A stretch of 64,000 bases of DNA from Mytilus edulis (GCF_963676685.1 NC_092355.1:56579613-56643612), one strand, 5' to 3'. Shown: positions 49,301 to 60,471, counted from the first letter of the stretch. The notes: generated from the sequence alone by a model not told the origin. Numbers and translations are program-made.

Positions 49301-52300
49301 CCTTAAGGTAGCTGTATTTGCCAAATTTTAGGAATTTTTAGTTCTATGGCCTTCAACTTCGTACTTTATTCGGCCTATTTAACTTTTTCTTTATTCGAGC
49401 GTCACTGATGAGTCTCTTTTAGACGAAACGCGCGTCTGGCTCAAATTCAAAATTTCAATCCTGAAATCTATGATGAGTTTGTTTATATATTTCATTTTCA
49501 GTTAAATGATGTTGAAGTTGGCGGAGCGACAGTTTTTCCAAATATAAATACTCGAGTTCCTGTCATAAAGGTAATAAGTTTGTAATCATTTGATCCTCCT
49601 TATTATTGTTGACCATTACAGTTTCTGCAGACTAATCCTATCATTATTTTAAAACAACTTAAGGTGGTACCTAATACTACAGGGAGATAACTCTGTAAAG
49701 TCAGCTAAACGTTTTAATTACGTTGTGTTGTAAAAGGAATATTAAGCTTCTCAATGATCAAAATTGGTGTTTGTCAAATTGCTATATAACCAGTGTAATT
49801 TTTCTGACAAAACGGTCGGTTCAAATTTTTTTTTTTTTTTATATTTTTGTAAAAGGGTCAAAGTAAATACTTGGTCAAAATTTTATGAAAATTAAACGAG
49901 CCAAATTAATTTTAGTGAAAGTGTTGGGTACCACCTTAAACAAGGGAGGAATAGATTTTAAACATACGCGAACGAAGGGCAGCATTTTGGGACTTCTGTA
50001 TAAGACGTTTTGTCTTAGTAATCATCACGAACATACTGATCAAACCGTTTAAAATTTTCATTCATCACTACTTAACGTTGAATGCTCTTTTTGTATTATA
50101 TCTAGTGACATATATATGTCGTGCAAATTGAAGAAAAATTAGTAGTTTTATCAAATAAGTTATTACCTAATATCATAAAAAAAAGTTTAATTTAGACATA
50201 AAAAAACTACGTTGTTGCTTAATTTTTGCTATTACATTTAAAATAAAATCAAAGTTTCAAATATATTTTTTTCCAAACATTACAGAATATTTGAGCTGTC
50301 ATATAAAAATTACCTATGTTGTGTCTTCTGTAATATTATTTGTCTGTTTGTCTTTTCATTTTTAGCTATGGCGTTGTTAGTTTATTTTCAATCAATGAAT
50401 GTGACTGTCCCTCTGGTATCTTTCGTCCCTCTCTTAAGACAACTGTGTTCTTTTCAGGGAGCTGCAGCTTTCTGGTATAATTTACTTCCAAGGGGTCAAA
50501 CTGATAATAGAACTTTACACGCAGGCTGTCCAGTGGTAATTGGTTCCAAATGGGGTAGGTACTTTCATGTGTTTGAAAACAGTAGAACATCACGATTATT
50601 CTCCTTAAATCTGTACAGGGAAGTTTTAGCTAGCTCTAATTGTATAGTTTTATTGTTGATATTCACCCCAATTTGTATCCAGTGTTAAATTATGTATTTA
50701 TATGACAGAACTTTCTTTGTATTCCTAATTATTGGAAGAATTTTATACACATAAGTAGTATACCTAAAACGACAAAGTTATTTTTCATTTACCTGTAGAT
50801 ATTATAAAAACCGGCTTTTTCAAAAGTGATTATTTTCGAAGGGTTAAATATTTCGCGGTGGTGTTTTGCCATGGCTTTGTTTGGACTTTTTGGTTTACCT
50901 TTTGGCCTTGTATGTTTGTCCCTAATATTTTATTAACTATGCATTTGCATTCAGGTATCGCAGATCAAATTTATTCGTTCATAATGTGTTAATTTACGTT
51001 TATTGATTGAGTTAAGCCTCCCAATTGATATTTTATTGTGTGGTTTTCTATGTTGCTATTGTTTCAGAAAAAGAGAGAAGGTTTGGTACCATTAAAACGT
51101 TTAATCCCGCTGCAAATTTGTGCACCTGTCCTAAGTCTGGAATCTGATGTACAGTAGTTGTTGTTTGTTTAAGTAATTTATATGTTGTCTCGTTTCTCGT
51201 TTTTTATATAGATTAGACCGTTAGTTTTCCCGTTTAAATGGTTTTACACTTGTAATTGTGGGACCCTTTATAGCTTTTTGTTTTATGAGCCAAGGCGCCG
51301 TGTTGAAGACGTTACATTGACCTATAATGGTTTACTTTTATAAATTGGTATTTGGATGGAGAGTTGTCTCATTGGCACTCACACCACATCTTCCTATATA
51401 TATATATTTAAAAAAAAACCTAACTCGGAGAAAAATTCTTAGCGGAAATTCTTAGCAAATGCAAAATAAAATCTCGAATGGGATAAAGTTAAGTACCTTG
51501 TCTTTGGCAGTTTTATCACCTTCGTTAATGATTGATTACTGCTAATAAGGGGATTAAAGATAATTAAACAAATACTAGATATTTAATGCAGAATGAAAAT
51601 GTCCATTTGTTTATGATCAACAGCATGTACACTTGAAAAACTTTATTTAAGTATAGGCAGAAATAAAAATGAATTGTGAAACAATGTTAAAGGTTTACAT
51701 AGCTTTGACTGAATTGTTAAAAAAAATGTTCTGTTTCATAACCCTGAGTATAGTCAGTATTAAAGTTAAAGAATATTTGAACATAATTATGGAGGAAAAG
51801 GTAAACTGTTAATACCTTATGCAATGTACATGATCATGATGATGTACGCAATGTATTATTGCATCAGTATATCATCTCCTGTTCCACCTGTAATATTTTT
51901 AAAACTTCTTACTGTGGAGCACTTTGGTGGCACTTAAAAAAGAACTCTTTTTGTAACTATTTAAATTAGACTAAATAACTTCCAACCAACAACAGTAATA
52001 ACCTTCTGCAATGTATTATGGCATCAATCTGTCATCTCCTGTTCCACCTGTTATATTTTTGAAAACGCCTTACTTAGGAGCACTTTGGTGTGTACTTCAA
52101 AAGAACCTCTGAAAGGTGAAAATACAACTTATGTTCCATATAGTGATTTTGAACTGGTATAATACCTGATACTTTGTCTTTTTCTGCAGCATACTATAGG
52201 TGCCCTTTTAGTAATTTTTCATACACTCTACATGCTGTAGGTGCCCTTTTTATAGATTTTTGCGCAGCCCAGATGCCCTTTTTAGCTCACCTGGCCCAAA

Positions 52301-55300
52301 GGGCCAAGTGAGCTTTTCCCATCACTTGGCGTCCGTCGTCCGTCGTCGTCGTCGTCGTCCGTCGTCGTTAACTTTTACAAAAATCTTCTCCTCTGAAACT
52401 ACTGGGCCAAATTAATCCAAACTTGGCCACAATCATCTTTGGTGTATCTAGTTTAAAAAATGTGTAGCCTGACCTGGCCAACCAACCCAGATGGCCGCCA
52501 TGGCTAAAAAATAGAACATAGGGGTAATATGCAGTTTTTGGCTTATAACTCAAAAACCAAAGCATTTAGAGCAAATCTGACGGAGTAAAAGTATTTATCA
52601 GGTCAAGATCTATTTGCCCTGAAATTTTCAGACAAATCGGACAACCCGTTGTTGAGTTGCTGCCCCTAAATTAGTAATTTTAAGGAAATTTTGCAGTTTT
52701 TGCTTATTATCTTGAATATTATTATAGAAAGAGATAAACTGTAAACAGCAATAATGTTCAGCAAAGTAAGATCTACAAATAAGTCAACATGACCAAAATG
52801 GTCAGTTAACCCATTAAGGAGTTATTGCCCTTTATAGTCAATTTTAAACCATTTTTCTAAAATTTTAGTATTCTTATAAAAAATCTTCTCCTCTGAAACT
52901 ACTGGGCCAAATATAACCAAACTTGGCCACAATCATCATTTGGGTATCTAGTTTTAAAAATGTGTGGCGTGACCCTGCCAACCAACCAAGATGGCCGCAA
53001 TGGCTAGAAATAGCACATAGGGGCGAAATGTAGATTTTGGCTTATATCTCTGAAAACAAAGCATTTAGAGCAAATCTGACAGTGAAAATTGTTTATCAGG
53101 TCAAGGTCTATCTGCCCTGAAATTTTCAGACAAATCGGACAACCCGTTGTTGAGTTGCTGCCCCTAAATTAGTAATTTTAAGGAAATTTTGCAGTTTTTG
53201 CTTATTATCTTGAATATTATTATAGAAAGAGATAAACTGTAGACAGCAATAATGTTCAGCAAAGTAAGATCTACAAATAAGTCAACATGACCAAAATTGT
53301 CAGTTGACCTATTAAGGAGTTATTGCCCTTTATAGTCAATTTTTAACCATTTTTCTAAAATTTTTGTATTCTTATAAAAAATCTTCTCCTCTGAAACTAC
53401 TAGGCCAAATATAACCAAACTTAATCACAATCATCATTTGGATATCTAGTTTTAAAAATGTGTGGCGTGACCCTGCCAACCAACCAAGATGGCCGCCATG
53501 GCTAGAAATAGTACATAGGGGCGAAATGTAGATTTTGGCTTATATCTCTGAAACCAAAGCATTTAGAGCAAATCTGACAGTGAATAAATTGTTTATCAGG
53601 TCGAGATCTATCTGCCCTGAAATTGTGCAGACAAAACAGACAACCTGTTGTTGGGTTGCTGTCCCAGAATTAGTAATTTTAAAGAAATTTTGCAGTTTTT
53701 GGTTATTATCTTGAATATTATAATAGATAGAGATAAACTGTAAACAGCAATAATGTTCAGCAAAGTAAGATCTACAAATAAGTCAACATGACCAAATTTT
53801 TAAGTTGACCCTTAAGTAGTTATTGCCCTTTATAGTCATTATTTAACAATTTTCATAAATTTTTGTAAATTTTTGTAAATTTTTAGAAAATATTTTCCAC
53901 TGTAATTACTGGGCCAAGTTCATTATAGATAGAGATAATTGTAGCAAGAAGAATGTCCAGTAAAGTAAGATCTTCAAACACATCATGATCACCAAAACAC
54001 AATTTTTTCATGAATTTATCTGTGTCCATTGTATAGTATGCAGATAGACCAAGGTGAGCGACACAGGCTCTTGAGAGCCTCTAGTTTAATTAAGTTACCA
54101 TGCCCTTTTTCTGTGGTAGGGGAAACAATATGACTACTGCAAAATAATGAATTTTTATCAAATTGGCATGCATTTAATATATTTCATTAACTTAAAACAC
54201 TTCCAAACTCTTAAATGATATGCTCATGTCGTTACTGATTCATTTATTATTGCTGTCATGTGTTGCAATTCGAAATTGACATATTTGACATAGATAGGGC
54301 AACCGTTCATGCTAGCTGTTCCTAGCAAAATTCCTTCCTCTGAAAAATCATATTACCAGTCGTTTGCTTGTTTAAAACAAAAAACGGAGGTCCATGGAAG
54401 AGCATACACAAACGCTCTACTCTTATACACATCGGACATAGAAATTACCTTAATTGTCCTAATCAGGATCGAAATAATTGATGCAAGCTATACTTTATTG
54501 TAGTTTTAACATGGGTAGGCATTATATTTGTGTCATTTTAGTCCTCACTATCGCTCGGGCAAAATTAATCATGAATATAATGCCTACATATGTTAAAACT
54601 ACAATAAAGTATAGCTTGCATCAATTATCTTTTAATTAAAAACGGACGAAGTCTATAAAACCTGCCAAATTCAAACTTTAGACTATATCAACTAATATAA
54701 CGAATAACAAAGAACTATACTTTTCTGTCTTGGTACAGGTATGTTTCGAAGACAATAGTGAAATAAACACGGTCTTATAGATGATTCAAGCCCCTTCTTG
54801 TATATGACAGTATATCTAATGATCTTAAGGGACAAAATATGACATATGGTGATCAATAAAACGAAAATCCGTATCAACAGTAAATTGGACAATAGATCAA
54901 AATTACAGAGAACCCAGGGAACAAAAAATATAAAGATCAATTCCTTATCTTAAAAACTTCAAAAGTATAAATTAAAATATAAACCAATAGTAACATTATT
55001 AAAGTTTATGTGAACCTTATACATGTAACTCAACCAATATTCGTCGATCTATCACATACAGGGTTATTTGGCATTTAATTTCATCCGTGTATGTTTATTG
55101 CTTTGAGATTGATAAATAGAAAATTCAAAATCCTACTTTTAAGTGTTTTTTTAAAGTGTATATTTGGAAATTCTTGTATTAATCATACATTTCTGCTACA
55201 AAGAATAAACATATTGTTATCTTCTGTCATATTGATTCATTGTTAAAATCTCTGAATATAAAAATAAACGATGAAACAGTTGATTCACAAAAGACGTCTG

Positions 55301-56117
55301 AGGCTCAGTCAACCGTACGTATCATTAAATAAAAAGGATAAAATTATAACTTAACTATGGGACATGGGACTGTAAAACAGAACATACCAACTACAAACCA
55401 CTGATTCCTAAAAAGGCTATACATATATAAAAATATCTACAAAGACACACAACAACAATCAACACTTTACTAGATATTTCATTTCATGGATACACAAAGA
55501 GGTCATCTGTATCGTGTGTTTAAAGTTTTGTTACATTGTATAGTTAAACCTATGCATGGGTGTACTATATTGCAAAACAATTTAGGCTTTTGGCATTCTA
55601 AAATTAGATATCAGCATTTCACGAATAGAAGGAGCTGAGTTGAATAAAGCACAAACAGCAACAAAAAAAAAAAAAACCAATAAGAAGTCTACTTGTTTCC
55701 GGCATACACATTTCAAGCTCTAAATGACCCTAATATAAATATATACTAAGGCCTAGACCGAGTGTGTTGACAGAGTAAATAAAGGCAACAGTAGTATACC
55801 GCTGTTCAAAACTCATAAATCCATGGACAAAAAACAAAATCGGGGTAACAAACTCAAACCGAGGGAAACGCATTAAATATAAGGGGAGAACAACGACACA
55901 ACACTACAATGTAACACACACAGGAACGGACCAAACATCAGACAAAATCCCCCGAAGTATAAATCATTTGTAATATATAGTAAACAAATACTACCAATGA
56001 ACAACCAAATTCTCAAAATGTATGTTAAGCTCTTCTATTATTTTTTTTTCAGTTGGAAATAAATGGATACGTGAAGCTGGACAGATATTTAAGAGACCGT
56101 GCGATCTTCATATGTAA
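37400..56117 (+). CDS. P4HA: Prolyl 4-hydroxylase alpha subunit (12 exons)
   Basis: Exons: 37400-37584, 38427-38593, 40826-41163, 41977-42028, 43921-44054, 44705-44869, 45289-45359, 46971-47142, 47606-47692, 49502-49570, 50458-50554, 56053-56117 (TAA). Joined length is 1602 nt, 533 residues, the usual size of the family. Signal peptide at 1-19; N-terminal dimerisation and peptide-binding (TPR-like) regions follow in exons 1-5, including ATAQALLRL and WCEALLRKL. The catalytic 2-oxoglutarate/Fe(II) dioxygenase domain in exons 6-12 has iron ligands H422 and D424 (PHFD), H501 (LHAGCPV), 2-oxoglutarate lysine K511 (GSKW), and family signatures VNYGIGGMYNPHFD, VGGATVFP and FWYNLL. The enzyme hydroxylates proline in collagen-type proteins in the ER, with protein disulfide isomerase as beta subunit. 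Odd points: the exon 3 donor begins AT rather than GT, and intron 9 is GC-AG. If the AT site is real the allele may be defective. Confidence 0.9.
37718..37910. mobile_element. MITE-like fragment in P4HA intron 1
   Basis: TTCTGTGGGATACCAATTTTCGTAG and CCACGAAAATTGGTACTCTCG are inverted; a relative of the 20150-20362 element. Confidence 0.55.
37985..38412. repeat. Head-to-head pair of common repeat fragments next to P4HA exon 2
   Basis: A minus-oriented piece (about 37985-38235, with GCGGTATGAGTTTTG and GCAATCATGCATACCACATCTT) meets a plus-oriented piece (38246-38410, with GTGTGATTGCCAATGACACA and GGTCACCGCACGGAC). The latter ends 10-15 bp before the exon 2 acceptor at 38426. Confidence 0.7.
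38600..39212 (+). mobile_element. 3' end of a non-LTR retrotransposon (LINE)
   Basis: The frame to 38914 encodes the last about 100 residues of a reverse-transcriptase ORF: QLRCSASSLDNDLFRANI, then a Cys/His motif CHCGSDIEDVYHYFFVCPKY and a hydrophilic end. A 3' UTR of about 300 bp follows, ending near AATAAAATATGTTTAAACTA. It starts only a few bases after the P4HA exon 2 donor (38594). The rest of the element is missing, as with 5'-truncated LINE insertions. Confidence 0.75.
39244..39400 (+). repeat. SINE-like repeat headed by (TTGA)n
   Basis: After six TTGA units it reads GGTGTTTAACGCCACTTTCA...TTATTGGTTGAGAAAGCCGTAATGCCC. Related copies are at 46190-46395 (inverted) and 59588-59790. Confidence 0.6.
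39776..39905. repeat. (AAAAC)n microsatellite with AAATC and AACAA variants
   Basis: About 130 bp of AAAAC-type units, interrupted by AACAA and ending in AAATC units, within P4HA intron 2. Confidence 0.9.
40213..40342. repeat. 22-bp minisatellite, about six copies
   Basis: Units of TACCTTGAATGAATTAATGAAA, nearly identical; the last ones are diverged (TATCTAGAATG). In P4HA intron 2. Confidence 0.9.
40400..40790 (+). repeat. Fragment of the 30968-type interspersed repeat
   Basis: GACCAAAGAGCAGAAAACAG...CTTGGGACAGGCGCAAAAAT...GTGAGATCTCAACCC is parallel to 30968-31260. Ends about 35 bp before P4HA exon 3. Confidence 0.6.
41205..41425 (+). repeat. Common interspersed repeat fragment, P4HA intron 3
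   Basis: GCGGTATGATTGTCACTGAG...GGTCAGCGTACGGCC...ATAGTCAGCTATGAAAGGCC, followed by AACGGCCTATTTTTTGTAC. It begins about 40 bp after the abnormal exon 3 donor. Confidence 0.75.
42387..42714. mobile_element. Transposon-like element, TIR CAGGGTTCTC(A/G)CTAAGG, 328 bp
   Basis: Ends CAGGGTTCTCACTAAGGCGAG and the inverse at 42698-42714; AGTTC stands on both sides (42382-42386, 42715-42719) as a target duplication. Subterminal GGACTCATCA words are inverted too. P4HA intron 4. Confidence 0.8.
43108..43212. repeat. Imperfect inverted repeat, about 100 bp
   Basis: CAATACTCAGTCATGTTT...GATTTAAAACCC pairs with GGGTTTAAATC...AAACATGACCAAGTATTG. Hairpin in P4HA intron 4. Confidence 0.7.
45505..46060 (+). 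mobile_element. tRNA-derived SINE split by a nested insertion
   Basis: The head GCCGTGGTATAGTAGTTAATG (A box) ends at 45550, and the B box GGTTCCCGGTTCGATCCCC resumes at 45879. Between them (45551-45874) is a 324-bp repeat bounded by ACAAG on both sides. The body (CAAATGTCAGAGACTGAATT) continues to about 46060. P4HA intron 7. Confidence 0.7.
45551..45874 (+). mobile_element. Repeat inserted into the SINE
   Basis: AGAGAGACGAAAGATACCAA...AACGCCATGGCTAAAAATG...GGTGATCTCAGGTGCTCCGG...ATATCAG, with 5-bp duplication ACAAG. Pieces of the same family occur at 15780-15860 (-), 29390-29470 (-), 46680-46735 (+) and 50355-50437 (-). Confidence 0.75.
46190..46395 (-). repeat. SINE-like repeat, inverted
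   Basis: Reverse complement reads GGCTATATCACGACGGTCAGTT...GGCAGGAGTGTCC...GCGGGGTTCGACCCC, parallel to 59588-59790. P4HA intron 7. Confidence 0.55.
47449..47490. repeat. Short tandem repeat CCAGGAGGAAAAGGGG
   Basis: Two full units of about 18 bp and a partial one, in P4HA intron 8. Confidence 0.75.
48858..49490 (+). repeat. Interspersed repeat with an internal 246-bp tandem duplication
   Basis: AAGTGAATAATTGCCAGATG starts at 48858 and again at 49104; both copies carry GTTTACTGCAGCACTTTTGT. After them comes GAGCGTCACTGATGAGTCTC...ACGAAACGCGCGTCTGG. The same family lies inverted at 56270-56650 and 63187-63500. The right end is close to P4HA exon 10. Confidence 0.75.
50355..50437 (-). repeat. 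Repeat end adjoining P4HA exon 11
   Basis: CTATGGCGTTGTTAGTTTATTTTC...CCCTCTGGTATCTTTCGTCC, the inverse of the start of the 45551 repeat, ends 20 bp before the exon 11 acceptor (50457). It supplies most of the pyrimidine-rich stretch of intron 10. Confidence 0.7.
51060..51395 (-). repeat. Near-complete common interspersed repeat
   Basis: Minus-oriented: GTTTAATCCCGCTGCAAATT...CACCTGTCCTAAGTCTGG...GAGCCAAGGCGCCGTG...GAGTTGTCTCATTGGCACTC...CCACATCTTCC. P4HA intron 11. Confidence 0.8.
51810..52125. repeat. Two-copy tandem repeat, about 180 bp
   Basis: GCATCAGTATATCATCTCCTG and GCATCAATCTGTCATCTCCTG, each followed by TTCCACCTGT and GAGCACTTTGGTG. Confidence 0.7.
52284..54084 (+). mobile_element. 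Helentron-like non-autonomous element with internal 500-bp repeats
   Basis: The 5' end is a 31-nt near-perfect hairpin (AGCTCACCTGGCCC...GGGCCAAGTGAGCT, 52284-52314), then a GTC-rich microsatellite (52325-52370). The body has three units of about 500 bp, each starting AAATCTTCTCCTCTGAAACT (52380, 52881, 53380), plus a decayed fourth. The 3' end has AAGGTGAGCG (inverse of the 5' AGCTCACCT), then a hairpin AGGCTCTTGAGAGCCT and CTAG (54081-54084). No target duplication is visible. Asymmetric inverted ends, a 3' hairpin and internal tandem repeats match what is known of HINE/Helentron-type elements. No Rep/helicase is encoded. Confidence 0.65.
54470..54630. repeat. Near-perfect palindrome, arms about 55 bp
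   Basis: ATTGATGCAAGCTATACTTTATTGTAG...GTAGGCATTATATT pairs with AATATAATGCCTAC...CTACAATAAAGTATAGCTTG. Loop about 35 bp. Position: P4HA intron 11. Confidence 0.85.
55755..55960 (+). repeat. Common interspersed repeat fragment
   Basis: AACAGTAGTATACCGCTGTTC...TCCATGGACAAAAAACAAAA...CCAAACATCAGACAAAATCC. A shorter, diverged relative is at 57740-57910. Ends about 90 bp before P4HA exon 12. Confidence 0.7.
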
Positions 56118-56269
56118 CGATCATTGTATCAAAATTTATCACCGATGTTTCATATTTGGTTGTTCATATTTATATCAAGAAAACCATACATTTTATATAC
56201 TGTGCATTTCGATGTTTTTCATGATTTGTCATTCAACTCAAACAACTTTAACAAACTCAACAGAAATGA

Positions 56270-56650
56270 CCAAATGAAGGAAAATAAACTCATCATAGAT
56301 ACCAGGACTAAATTTTGTATAAACGCCAGACGCGCGTTTCGTCTATTAAAGACTCATCAGTGACGCTCGAATCCAAAAAAGTTAAAAAGGCCAAATAAAG
56401 TACGAAGTTGAAGAGCATTGAGGACCAAAATTCCTAAAAGTGTTGCCAAATTCAACTAAGGTAATCTATGCCTGAGGTAGAAAAGCCTTAGTATTTCAAA
56501 AAATTCTAAATTTTGTAAACAGTTAATTTATAAATATAAACATATCAATGACAATTCATGTCAGCACAAAAAAGTGCTGATTACTGGGCTTGTGATACCC
56601 TCGGGGAAATAAATCTCCACCAGCAGTGGCATAATGCCGAAACACATGCT
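56270..56650 (-). repeat. Interspersed repeat in P4HA 3' flank
   Basis: CCAGACGCGCGTTTCGTCTA...GACTCATCAGTGACGCTCGA...CAGCACAAAAAAGTGCTGA...CTCGGGGAAATAAATCTCC. Inverse orientation to 48858-49490; a near twin of 63187-63500. Confidence 0.8.
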
Positions 56651-57159
56651 GAACAACAGATATTTTAATTTATTTGAAATAAAGAAGGAGATAGAAATGC
56701 CTTGATGTATCTACATAATATACACGAATATTACATGTTCTATGTGATTTCATCAGAAGACAATATGCCCTTTTGGTTTATAAATAGAAATACATTGACT
56801 TATGTGAAAATATGGAAAATTCTTGTATTTTAAAACCCGATCATTTAACTATTATAGATTTATCTTTTAGTTTGTTGAAAACTCTTTTATTACAACGATT
56901 AGAAATATTGACATGAAAATATCTCGAATAAGATACACACAAGAATGGCATACTTTAATGATTTGATATGTAAGCACGACCGACCATGTCTATTTTGATT
57001 AGTTAACAATAGTTCAATATTGTAAGACAAAACAAGACATAACAATATGTTAACCATAACAGGTCTGGGATTTATTTCATTATCCACAACCAGAAAGAAA
57101 ATGCGATTCTGTTTTACAATCAAATAAAGGTGTCGATATATATTTCCCTGCATTTTTAT

Positions 57160-57420
57160 TTTTTGTATGTGTTATGTTTTTTTTCCTAATGTTCCGTTTT
57201 TTGGGTTTTTTGTTTTTGTTTTTTTTTATCGTTTTATTTGTTTCATGCTATGTATGTTTTCATTTGTATTTCTTTTCTTTTTTTGTGTTATTTATAATTT
57301 GTTATTTGTCCTTTATTTGTTTGTTTGTTTGTTTGTTTGCTGTTTGTTTTGTGTTTTATTTCGATTATTGTATGTATTTGGTGTTTACCATGTTCACGTT
57401 TTTCTCATAAGTATTATCCC
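57160..57420. repeat. T-rich low-complexity tract with (GTTT)n
   Basis: Long T-rich run with about five GTTT units near 57315. Both open frames across it translate into Phe/Cys/Leu-rich nonsense typical of such DNA. Confidence 0.8.
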
Positions 57421-58019
57421 TAAATACTTTGAATTCGATGTACTGATAGATACGTCCTTTTAATTGGATAATGACCATGCTCCTGATACCTACTTTTTCA
57501 TTTTTAAGAATTAGTTACTTAATGACCATTGTGGTCATAACTTCTAGAACGACTATATTACTCATAATCAAAAATCAGCTAATCAAATTGTTGGATTTTG
57601 TGTTTCGAGCACACATTTGGTACTCCGAAGTTTTACAATTGAAACCCATGGTTCATTAAGTAATTGAGTCGTATTTATTACAACTTTAAGGTTGGATGGA
57701 CTTTCAAGTTGAAATAATTTAATTGTTCTTCCTCTTAAATATAGGCAACAGTAGTATACTTCGTAAACAATCCATAAATGGACTAAGATTAAACAAATCC
57801 GTGTTAAAAAATAAAACCCAGGGAAACACATTTACCATTAGAGGTAAATAACGGAACACCAGAAACACTGAACTGCAACAAAAACAAACTCCAACATACA
57901 TCTAAACAGACCTTATGATAATAACTGCCGCTATACTGACTTGGTACAGAATTCAATATTAAAAAAAAAACTTTCAATGAATGGAGTCGATGTTTTTTTT
58001 TTAAAGTTCAGATCACAGA

Positions 58020-58022
58020 TCT

Positions 58023-58063
<41 letters not shown>

Positions 58064-58361
58064 CTTTATTTCAAGAGGATGATCCCATTAGTTAAAACTA
58101 ATCTTCCTGAGAGTCCTCAAAATAATAATAACATATTTATAAGTACATAGAGTATTATAAAGTTAAATTATACACAATATACAATTGTATTTAAATAATA
58201 ATGAAAAAGCATATTAATTTGCACAATTGATGAAAAATTTGTAACATTTTGTTTTAAAAGATACAAGCGTATTACTCATTTTTATTTCATTTGGTAAACT
58301 GTTCCATATTTGAGAACCTTCTTTGTACTTTAAGGTTCTTCTGCTGGTAACAAGATTTTGT

Positions 58362-58397
<36 letters not shown>

Positions 58398-58440
58398 TTT
58401 TGTAAAATGGAACTGTTTACAAGAGGTCTATTAAAAAAAA
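58020..58440 (-). mobile_element. Probable retroelement 3' end with (TTTA)n tail
   Basis: (AAAT)n at 58025-58063 precedes AATCTTTATTTCAAGAGGATG...TTAAAACTAATCTTCC...GAGTCCTCA. Read on the minus strand this is a unique sequence ending in AATAAAGATT plus a simple tail, as in LINE/RTE-type 3' ends. A 26-base A run lies at 58369-58395. Family not established. Confidence 0.45.
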
Positions 58441-60471
58441 GCCATAATAAGATTAAAATAACAAACCATTTCAGAGACAAGTTGAATTAAGTTATAACCA
58501 TGTTGAAACAAATTAAAATATATTTGGCTTTTTTTGTAGGTACATTTTGGTTAATATAGCTTATCATTCATTCAGTTGCTTTAATTTTTTTAGCTTTTTA
58601 CATTATTTTGGTTTGAACATTCCTGATGAAGTTGAATCTATAACGTATCGCTTCAGTAAACGATACTGTGTATGGATTAAGGAAAAAGGAATACACATAT
58701 ACTTTATTTTAATAGATATAAAAAAACGAATGGGGCAATGAGACACCTCTGCATCCAAGTCACAGTTTGTAAAAGTAAACTATTATAGGTCAAAGTACGG
58801 TCTTATGACTTAATCACTACATTGGATTTTTTACTTCTACGTTTGTTTGTAGCAAATATAAAAGAGTTTTGTTATTAGATAGTTATGTATTGCGTGTTTA
58901 TAGAGTACAATCATTCGTTTGTTTATTTTTATTATTTCTCAGATTTATGCTCAAGGATATATGACAAAGAGTACAAACAAATGGATAAAATGGTGTCATT
59001 TCGAAATTCTACCTGATAGTACAATCTTCTGTTGTGTAAATAGATTGAATTGAATTGTTCTTAATGACTACTTTAATGATAAGTGATGTTGAATAGTTTT
59101 GATATTAGCCGTTTCAACATGACGAATCAATTAAGGATTTATTGTTTTTCAGAAACTTTATGGCTCATAAGGTGAGGTGTATTATTAGAATCGTACATTA
59201 GAAAATTAAAACTTGCAGTAACTAAGGCCTTGGGAAAATGCATATGCGTACAAGTAAATACTATTTCATAATGCTTCATTCAAATTTCCAGTCATATCAT
59301 TTAAAAATGTAATTATTATTCAAAATAATTGAATAATTTCCAATGAGTTTGAATACTGAAAGACTTTAAAGATGCAACACTTCTGTTTATCATAGATATA
59401 TAAAGATGTGGTGTGAGTGTTAATGAGACAACTCTCCATCCAAATAACAATTTAAAAAAAGTAAACCATTATCATGTTTATTTTCTTAAGTATTAGAAAA
59501 ATATGAAAACTAATGTTATGCTAGTTGTTATTAAACAAGCAAACAACACTAAATGCCGTTTCTGTACTTGTTCAATACCTGTGTTTGATTGATTGTTGGT
59601 GTTCTAATACCCATGTCAAGCGCCACTTTTGGGCTATTTCGTGACGGCTAGTTTTTAACGGTGGAGGAAGCCGGAGTGCCCGCAAAAAAAACACCGAACT
59701 TCGTAAAAGAAAACTGACAATCCTAATCAATTAAGATTTGTGTCGAGTACACCCGCACAGGCGTGGTTCGAACTCACTACCTTAGTCATGATTTACATAT
59801 AGTTTTCTGAAATTATATGTTGAGAAATTAAAAAGGATTCAAAAGCTGCGGTCCAAACTACTGCATTCAAAGCTGACCTTTTTTCTTAAGTAAGATATTT
59901 ATTAAGGCCTTTTTGGTCGTATTGTAATATAGTCATTTATTCCTATAAATTGAGACAAACAATTGTCTTTCAATATGATATTGATTCAAGCAGTCTTAAG
60001 GAAGATTATTCCAGAAATGAACATTCGGACGCACGTAATTAATTACATAGTAATTTGATAAATTAAAACAAGTGATTTCTGAATTTTCCATCTACTCATT
60101 TGTACAGAAACGAGAATTGTGAAACGAAACCCCCTGCTAACCATTCTGTTAAACTTTAAAACTCAAGTTTGTCACACGTCACACTTTTCAAGGCCTCTCT
60201 ATTTTTTTTAAATGTGAAAAATCTAATACGATAAAGTGCGCATTTCTATTGTTGCTTTATTGATGTCTATGAGTATATCACGAATATACCTAAAAGGCAC
60301 TTTCCTAATTATTCTAATATCTCTTCCATCCTACGTGATATGTCATTATCCCCGAGTGATATAACAACATACAACGAATGGAAATATCAAATAATATTTT
60401 AATTATAAAATCAGAATGAAAATAGTAAAAAGCTATAACGGTAATAAAAGCATCGAGAAAGTGATTACACC
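58440..60471. other. Gene-free stretch before the GPCR
   Basis: Carries common repeat fragments at 58728-58800 and 59400-59470 and the SINE-like repeat at 59588. No promoter motif can be assigned. Frames at 58547-58741 overlap repeat sequence. Confidence 0.5.
59588..59790 (+). repeat. SINE-like repeat
   Basis: GGTGTTCTAATACCCATGTC...GGTGGAGGAAGCCGGAGTGCC...GAAAACTGACAATCCTAATC...GCGTGGTTCGAACTCACTACC. Contains a B-box-like GGTTCGAAC near the end. Confidence 0.6.

Noticed and set aside
57167-57463. Phe/Cys-rich 98-codon frame
   Set aside because: T-rich low-complexity tract.
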